Shown here one piece after another: positions 7,116-10,706 of a stretch of 10,706 nucleotides of DNA. The stretch is from Bacteroidota bacterium (GTDB lineage: Bacteria > Bacteroidota > Bacteroidia > Chitinophagales > Chitinophagaceae). The notes beneath the pieces are model-generated. The model worked only from the letters and a program-made list of their open reading frames with translations, searched no databases and was not told where the DNA came from. The position numbers were made by a program, and so were the translations under genes. The number at the start of each line of letters is the position of its first letter. Position 1 is the first letter of the stretch. The stretch is from the NCBI GenBank assembly GCA_023429985.1, contig JAEZCV010000031.1, positions 1-10,706 on the forward strand, read 5' to 3'.

Positions 7116-7610
7116 TTATGCCATTGAAGAAGTAACGAGTTTATGCTCCCATTCTTTGTTTCTTTTTCTTTTGTTCCTGTCGAGCCATTTCATTACAGCC
7201 GCAGCTACCAGCCCCCCTGCAACATATAAACCAACTGTAAGTATTTTGGTTTGCAGGCTGTCTGCCGAATGTTTTTCCTCCAGCCCGAGCGGTTTTGGCA
7301 GGAGAACCGCACCCAGTCCGGCTACCAGGCCCAATCTGGCGCCGCGGGCCAGTGCATTGTCTTTCTGGCCAATGCCGGCTATGCTGAAAAACAAACTGTT
7401 ACTTAACAGGTCTCCCGCTAACGACCAACCGTAAAGCCTGCGTTCATTGGGAGTACGGGCTCCAACTACTCTCAAACCTTTTGAAATAGCATTCATTCCT
7501 AACAGGTCCATCCGGGGTGCCTGGGGTATGGCTCTTTTTATACTTTCATGAATCAGTGTTAAAGCGGCGGCTCCTGCAACGCCACCCTCAAGGGCATATA
7601 TTGCTTTCAT
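7116..7610 (-). CDS. Small glycine-rich membrane protein, function unknown
   Basis: I do not recognise a named family. The 164 residues show three or four hydrophobic segments (about 7-22, 61-82, 89-106 and 122-142) rich in Gly and Ala (GGVAGAAALT, LGLVAGLGAV, GLYVAGGLVAAAV), suggesting tightly packed inner-membrane helices. The segments are separated by short loops, and the C-terminal tail is strongly basic (DRNKRKRNKEWEHK, about 144-157). There is no cleavable signal peptide. The ATG at 7610 starts MKAIYALEGG; no Shine-Dalgarno or TAnnTTTG is seen in the 110 bases back to the dnaG stop, so it may be read through from dnaG. It ends at the shared terminator at 7087-7108. Composition and placement support a real gene. 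Confidence 0.75.
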   Translation of the reverse strand: MKAIYALEGGVAGAAALTLIHESIKRAIPQAPRMDLLGMNAISKGLRVVGARTPNERRLYGWSLAGDLLSNSLFFSIAGIGQKDNALARGARLGLVAGLGAVLLPKPLGLEEKHSADSLQTKILTVGLYVAGGLVAAAVMKWLDRNKRKRNKEWEHKLVTSSMA

Positions 7611-7720
7611 CTATAATTAGTTTTTCCTGTTTAACTATAAAAAATCAATGCCAGCCGTAAAACTGCTAATTGCAGCATGGATCTCAACAAAAATGATGAA
7701 TACAATAACCAATAATGAAA

Positions 7721-9748
7721 TCAACGCATCACAACAGATCCGATTTTCCTGGATAACTCAACTTCCAGGTTCTTTAAATGAATATGAGTGAAAATAAAAT
7801 TGCTCATATTTTCAGCATCGGATTTTTCAAGATCTGCATGGTTAAGAAGAAGCATTTTTTTGATCTTACGAAGCTTTAAATAATTTACCGCACTTTCCAC
7901 TTCATCGATACTGGTATCTCTTTGCATTTTTAAAAAATCCTGGAGCTTCTCTTCATTTTCAGGTTTAAGGGTTTCAAGGAAACTTTTATAATCCTGTTGA
8001 AATAAAGATTTCTGGTAACCGGTTGACTGACCCATTTCCCTTTTCCAGTGTGGACTAATTTCATACGGTGAATGCAAGAGCGAAACGGCAAGGGAACTGA
8101 TTGCAGCATCAGGATGGTATAAAAAAATATTCCTGTCGGGTACAATTTCCTGGTCACGCATATTCCTGACCTCATGAATGAATTTTAAAACAACCTGGTT
8201 ATCTATTAGGTCGTCGTCGGGCAATTCTGAAATTATATAATCGGCCATCAGCTGGCTGTCATCCTTTCTTTTTGTTCCATGCTCCAGTAATATTCTCGCA
8301 ATTTCTTTCTCCTGTAATTCATCTTTGTATAACAATTCAAATGTCTGATCGCTGAACTCATTTGCCTCCGCCTTTTTTGCATTTTCTTCATGAACCTTTG
8401 CTTCTTCAAAAGGAAGTTTTTTTTCTTCAAGGGATATCCTGTTACGGATAAACTTATTTACAAGATTGGTGAATCCCGATTCATCAATACTTAGTAACTG
8501 CGAAGCCTGGCGGATATAATCCTGCTGCCTGGTAAAATCTTCCGTTTTATCAATTTTTGAAATTGTTTCTGCAATCTGGCTTACAAGGGCTGATCTTTTG
8601 TTCGCATCACTTCCCGATTCCTGTAACGAAACTTCTATCTGAAAAAGAATAACATCTTTTTTATTATGCTGAACAAAATTTTTAAAAGCCACCGGCCCCA
8701 GTTTTTTTACATAACTGTCCGGATCTTCATTTCCGGGTATCAATACCAGTTTAACTGAAAGGCTTTCTTCCAGGGCCATATCAAGGCCGCGGGTAGCTGC
8801 CTTAATTCCGGCAGCATCTCCATCATAAATTATAGTAAGATTCTTACTGTACTTCTTTATAAGCCTGAGTTGTTCTCTTGTTAATGCGGTACCCCCACTC
8901 GCCACCACATTTTCAATGCCTGCCTGGTGCAGCGATATTACATCGGTATATCCTTCAACCAGCAAACATTCATCTGCTTTATCAATGGCATGCCTTGCAA
9001 AATAAGTACCGTATAGTATTTTGCTTTTTACATATAATTCATTTTCCGGTGTGTTGATGTATTTGGGAGAACGGTCGTTCTTTTTAATTTGCCTGGCACC
9101 AAATCCTATTACACGGCCGCTGTTGTTGTGAATGGGAAAAATGATCCTGTCGCGATAATTATCAAAGAACTGCTCATTTCTTTCAACAATTAACCCTGCT
9201 TTTACCAGCAATTCGGGGTTGTATTTCTTTTCAATCGCTTCTTTTGCAAACAGGTCTTTTTTATCGGGCGCAAAACCAACCTGGAATTTTTTCAAAACCT
9301 CCTCGGTAAAACCTCGCTCCATCATATAACCCAGTCCTATATCTTTTCCATCTTCGGTTAACCATAACTGAGAGGCATAGAATTCCTGTGCAAACTGGTT
9401 AATGATCAACAGGCTTTCACTTACCTGCTGTTCCAGTTTTTTTTCGGGTGAAACTTCTGTTTCCTCAACTTCAATATTGTATCTTTTGGCAAGCCACTTT
9501 AAAGCTTCAACATAAGAATACTTTTCATGCTCCATAATGAAGCTGATACTGTTGCCGCTTTTCCCGCATCCAAAACATTTAAAAATTTCTTTTGAAGGAG
9601 ATACAGTAAATGAGGGCGTTTTTTCGTGGTGGAAAGGGCAGAGTCCAAGGTAATTGGCGCCCCGTCTTTTTAATTTTACAAAGTTGCCAATTACATCCAG
9701 CACATCAATGCGACCCAGTATTTGTTCTATGGTGTTTTTGCTGATCAA
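7721..9748 (-). CDS. dnaG: DNA primase DnaG
   Basis: This is the bacterial primase, which makes RNA primers at the replication fork and binds DnaB helicase through its C-terminus. The CHC2 zinc finger is intact (C37, H40, C58, C61, in LGLCPFH and KCFGCGKSGN). The RNA-polymerase-like basic motif NYRDRIIFPI is at 197-206. The TOPRIM domain shows EGYTDV (265-270), DGDAAG (309-314) and DPDSY (342-346), carrying the metal-binding acids. The C-terminal 200 residues or so are divergent and contain long charged helices, as expected of the helicase-interaction domain. Length is 675 residues, normal for the phylum. The start is TTG at 9748: the first ATG would remove the zinc finger, and ISKNTIEQIL matches the usual DnaG N-terminus. 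A TATATTTG element ends only 6 bases upstream. The gene is not next to rpsU or rpoD as in enterobacteria. Confidence 0.97.
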   Translation of the reverse strand: MISKNTIEQILGRIDVLDVIGNFVKLKRRGANYLGLCPFHHEKTPSFTVSPSKEIFKCFGCGKSGNSISFIMEHEKYSYVEALKWLAKRYNIEVEETEVSPEKKLEQQVSESLLIINQFAQEFYASQLWLTEDGKDIGLGYMMERGFTEEVLKKFQVGFAPDKKDLFAKEAIEKKYNPELLVKAGLIVERNEQFFDNYRDRIIFPIHNNSGRVIGFGARQIKKNDRSPKYINTPENELYVKSKILYGTYFARHAIDKADECLLVEGYTDVISLHQAGIENVVASGGTALTREQLRLIKKYSKNLTIIYDGDAAGIKAATRGLDMALEESLSVKLVLIPGNEDPDSYVKKLGPVAFKNFVQHNKKDVILFQIEVSLQESGSDANKRSALVSQIAETISKIDKTEDFTRQQDYIRQASQLLSIDESGFTNLVNKFIRNRISLEEKKLPFEEAKVHEENAKKAEANEFSDQTFELLYKDELQEKEIARILLEHGTKRKDDSQLMADYIISELPDDDLIDNQVVLKFIHEVRNMRDQEIVPDRNIFLYHPDAAISSLAVSLLHSPYEISPHWKREMGQSTGYQKSLFQQDYKSFLETLKPENEEKLQDFLKMQRDTSIDEVESAVNYLKLRKIKKMLLLNHADLEKSDAENMSNFIFTHIHLKNLEVELSRKIGSVVMR

Positions 9749-9753
9749 GAAAA

Positions 9754-9761
9754 CAAATATA
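9754..9761 (-). promoter_or_regulatory. dnaG: Putative -7 promoter element (TATATTTG) of dnaG
   Basis: On the minus strand TATATTTG is an exact TAnnTTTG match. A weak -33-like TTTAC (9781-9785) is about 20 bases upstream, the expected spacing. The predicted transcript start falls at or next to the TTG initiation codon at 9748, implying a leaderless or nearly leaderless dnaG mRNA. Confidence 0.5.
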
Positions 9762-9779
9762 AGTGTTGGCGCGGCTGAA

Positions 9780-9822
9780 TGTAAATTATGCCCCGGGCAT
9801 ACCGGGATTCACATAATTTACA
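9780..9822. repeat. Compound inverted repeat in the dnaG upstream region
   Basis: An 11-bp perfect inverted repeat (TGTAAATTATG at 9780-9790, CATAATTTACA at 9812-9822) encloses a second, GC-rich one (CCCGG 9792-9796, CCGGG 9802-9806, loop GCATA). Together they could form a two-stage hairpin, or be two nested protein-binding sites. The left arm overlaps the putative -33 region of dnaG. There is no T-run and the flanking genes diverge, so it is not a terminator. Confidence 0.6.
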
Positions 9823-9940
9823 ATTTTAATTCCAAATAAAAATATTCTTTATTAATGCAAACCTGAGTAATTTGAAGTATCATCCTCCACCCAGGGAAAT
9901 TGAAGGAAAACCATTTTATAAACGCTTAAAACTTCATCCC

Positions 9941-10312
9941 ATGGTTCAGACAGAAACTTCACAGCTCGCAACCGAATGTGCCGAATGGCGGCAGATCCTC
10001 CGTAACCACAAAGAAGACCTCCGCCAACGCCGGCAATTACTCCAGGAAGTATGCAAAACGCCGCTCTCTAAAAGCGATTACCAGCTGGTAGAACACTTCG
10101 ACAACCAGTTTCACATTCAGCTCATCAACATCCACGATCTTAAACACCTGATCAAGCATCACGAGAAAAAAATGATGTTTGAAGGCGATAACCTGCCAGA
10201 AGAACGATACACCGAGCATGAACACCTTTTATCGGAATTTATTTCACAGGAAAACATGCTGCTGGAACTCAGGAACGAGTTTCATGAGTTCATTAGCCAA
10301 ACCAACTGCTGA
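9941..10312 (+). CDS. Histidine-rich helical (coiled-coil-like) hypothetical protein
   Basis: I do not recognise a named family. From the ATG at 9941 it is 123 residues of almost continuous predicted helix: TECAEWRQILRNHKEDLRQR, a linker with KTPLSKSDY, then NQFHIQLINIHDLKHLIKHHE and a third helix to the end. Ten histidines (about 8%) cluster in the second and third helices (HDLKHLIKHHEKK, TEHEHLL), and the protein has two internal cysteines and one at the C-terminus. There is no signal peptide or membrane segment. The frame is open further upstream, and a TTG at 9872 would add 23 residues (KYHPPPREIEGKPFYKRLKL and so on). I prefer the ATG because a TAATTTG promoter-like element covers that TTG, but this is uncertain. 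It is divergent from dnaG and 45 bases upstream of the EF-G paralogue, so it is possibly co-transcribed with the latter. Confidence 0.75.
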   Translation: MVQTETSQLATECAEWRQILRNHKEDLRQRRQLLQEVCKTPLSKSDYQLVEHFDNQFHIQLINIHDLKHLIKHHEKKMMFEGDNLPEERYTEHEHLLSEFISQENMLLELRNEFHEFISQTNC

Positions 10313-10357
10313 AGCGTTGTTCACAACAACAATTTTACTTCACCTTAAAAATATTTT

Positions 10358-10706
10358 ATGGCTGAATTTGATACCGCACACGTTAAAAACGTTGTACTGC
10401 TGGGCCATGCGGGATCCGGTAAAACAACGCTGGCGGAGTGCATGCTTTTTGAAGCCGGACTTATATCGCGACGTGGTACAATTTACGAATCTAACACCAT
10501 TGGCGACTACCATCCCCTGGAGCAGGAAAGATCCAACTCCATTTTTTCAAAGCTAATGCATACAAAATGGCGGGGATATAAGATCAATATTCTCGACACA
10601 CCCGGATACGATGATTTTGTAGGTGAAGTATTATCAGCCCTCAGGGTTGCCGATACGGGCGTTATGGTTTTAAATGCAGTAACAGGAATAGAAGTGGGTA
10701 CAGAAA
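10358..10706 (+). CDS. EF-G-like translational GTPase paralogue, C-terminus cut by window edge
   Basis: The first 116 residues of an elongation factor G-type GTPase are present; full-length relatives are about 700 residues. The P-loop is GHAGSGKT (16-23), and the switch-II/G3 motif is DTPGYDDF (80-87). Two positions differ from canonical EF-G. The switch-I ERGIT motif reads ERSNSIFS (57-64), and the histidine of DTPGH, which helps GTP hydrolysis on the ribosome, is Tyr84. Both features, with the DYHPLEQER context, match the second EF-G-like paralogue found in many Bacteroidota rather than the essential translocase encoded beside rpsL/rpsG. The ATG at 10358 begins MAEFDTAHVKNVVLLG, right for the family. 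No promoter motif is seen in the 45 bases after the histidine-rich gene, which suggests co-transcription. The family is certain; the paralogue assignment is likely. Confidence 0.9.
   Translation, partial: MAEFDTAHVKNVVLLGHAGSGKTTLAECMLFEAGLISRRGTIYESNTIGDYHPLEQERSNSIFSKLMHTKWRGYKINILDTPGYDDFVGEVLSALRVADTGVMVLNAVTGIEVGTE

Noticed and set aside
7663..7675. CTGC / GCAG stem followed by TTTT on the minus strand downstream of dnaG
   Set aside because: A 4-bp stem is too weak to call a dnaG terminator.
10179..10556. Open frame of 125 codons on the plus strand
   Set aside because: It overlaps the end of the histidine-rich gene and the start of the EF-G-like gene, whose frames both carry clear protein signals. 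Its own sequence has no family features.

Overview
The window looks like ordinary chromosome from a Bacteroidota bacterium, most likely Chitinophagia/Chitinophagaceae. The evidence is a protein with a gliding-motility-type C-terminal (type IX secretion) domain and SprB-like modules, a compact TonB-dependent receptor, a Bacteroidota-style DnaG, an EF-G paralogue of the type common in this phylum, almost no Shine-Dalgarno sequences, and several matches to the Bacteroidota -7 promoter element TAnnTTTG just upstream of genes. The genus is inferred from general protein character, not from any marker gene.

Layout. Bases 1-1036 (minus) hold the N-terminal 345 codons of an acetyl-CoA acetyltransferase-type thiolase that runs off the left edge. 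A divergent gene at 1122-3059 (plus) encodes a secreted multidomain surface protein. A minus-strand series follows: a 90-residue basic unknown protein (3089-3361), a cytosolic YceI-family protein (3485-4015), a calcineurin-like metallophosphoesterase with a non-ATG start (4101-4745) and a 65-residue disordered small protein (4771-4968). Divergent from these, a TonB-dependent receptor (5037-7085, plus) ends at a clear bidirectional terminator shared with a convergent small glycine-rich membrane protein (7116-7610, minus). Primase dnaG (7721-9748, minus) starts with TTG. Its upstream region contains a compound inverted repeat and faces a histidine-rich helical protein (9941-10312, plus), followed by the N-terminal 116 codons of an EF-G-like GTPase that runs off the right edge.

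How they fit together. No multi-gene pathway or defence, mobile or biosynthetic cluster is visible. The functions are housekeeping (replication priming, translation-like GTPase, acyl-CoA metabolism) and envelope (secreted adhesin-like protein, outer-membrane transport). Likely transcription units are 4968-4101 (small protein and phosphoesterase), YceI with its own promoter, dnaG alone or with the membrane protein, and the histidine-rich protein with the EF-G paralogue (45-base gap). I saw no tRNA, rRNA, insertion sequence, CRISPR or prophage signal. The points most worth a second look are the 18-bp perfect palindrome next to the yceI promoter, the possible leaderless TTG start of dnaG with its overlapping inverted repeat, the altered GTPase motifs of the EF-G paralogue, and an unusual arginine next to the thiolase catalytic cysteine. 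No intergenic stretch exceeds about 130 bases.
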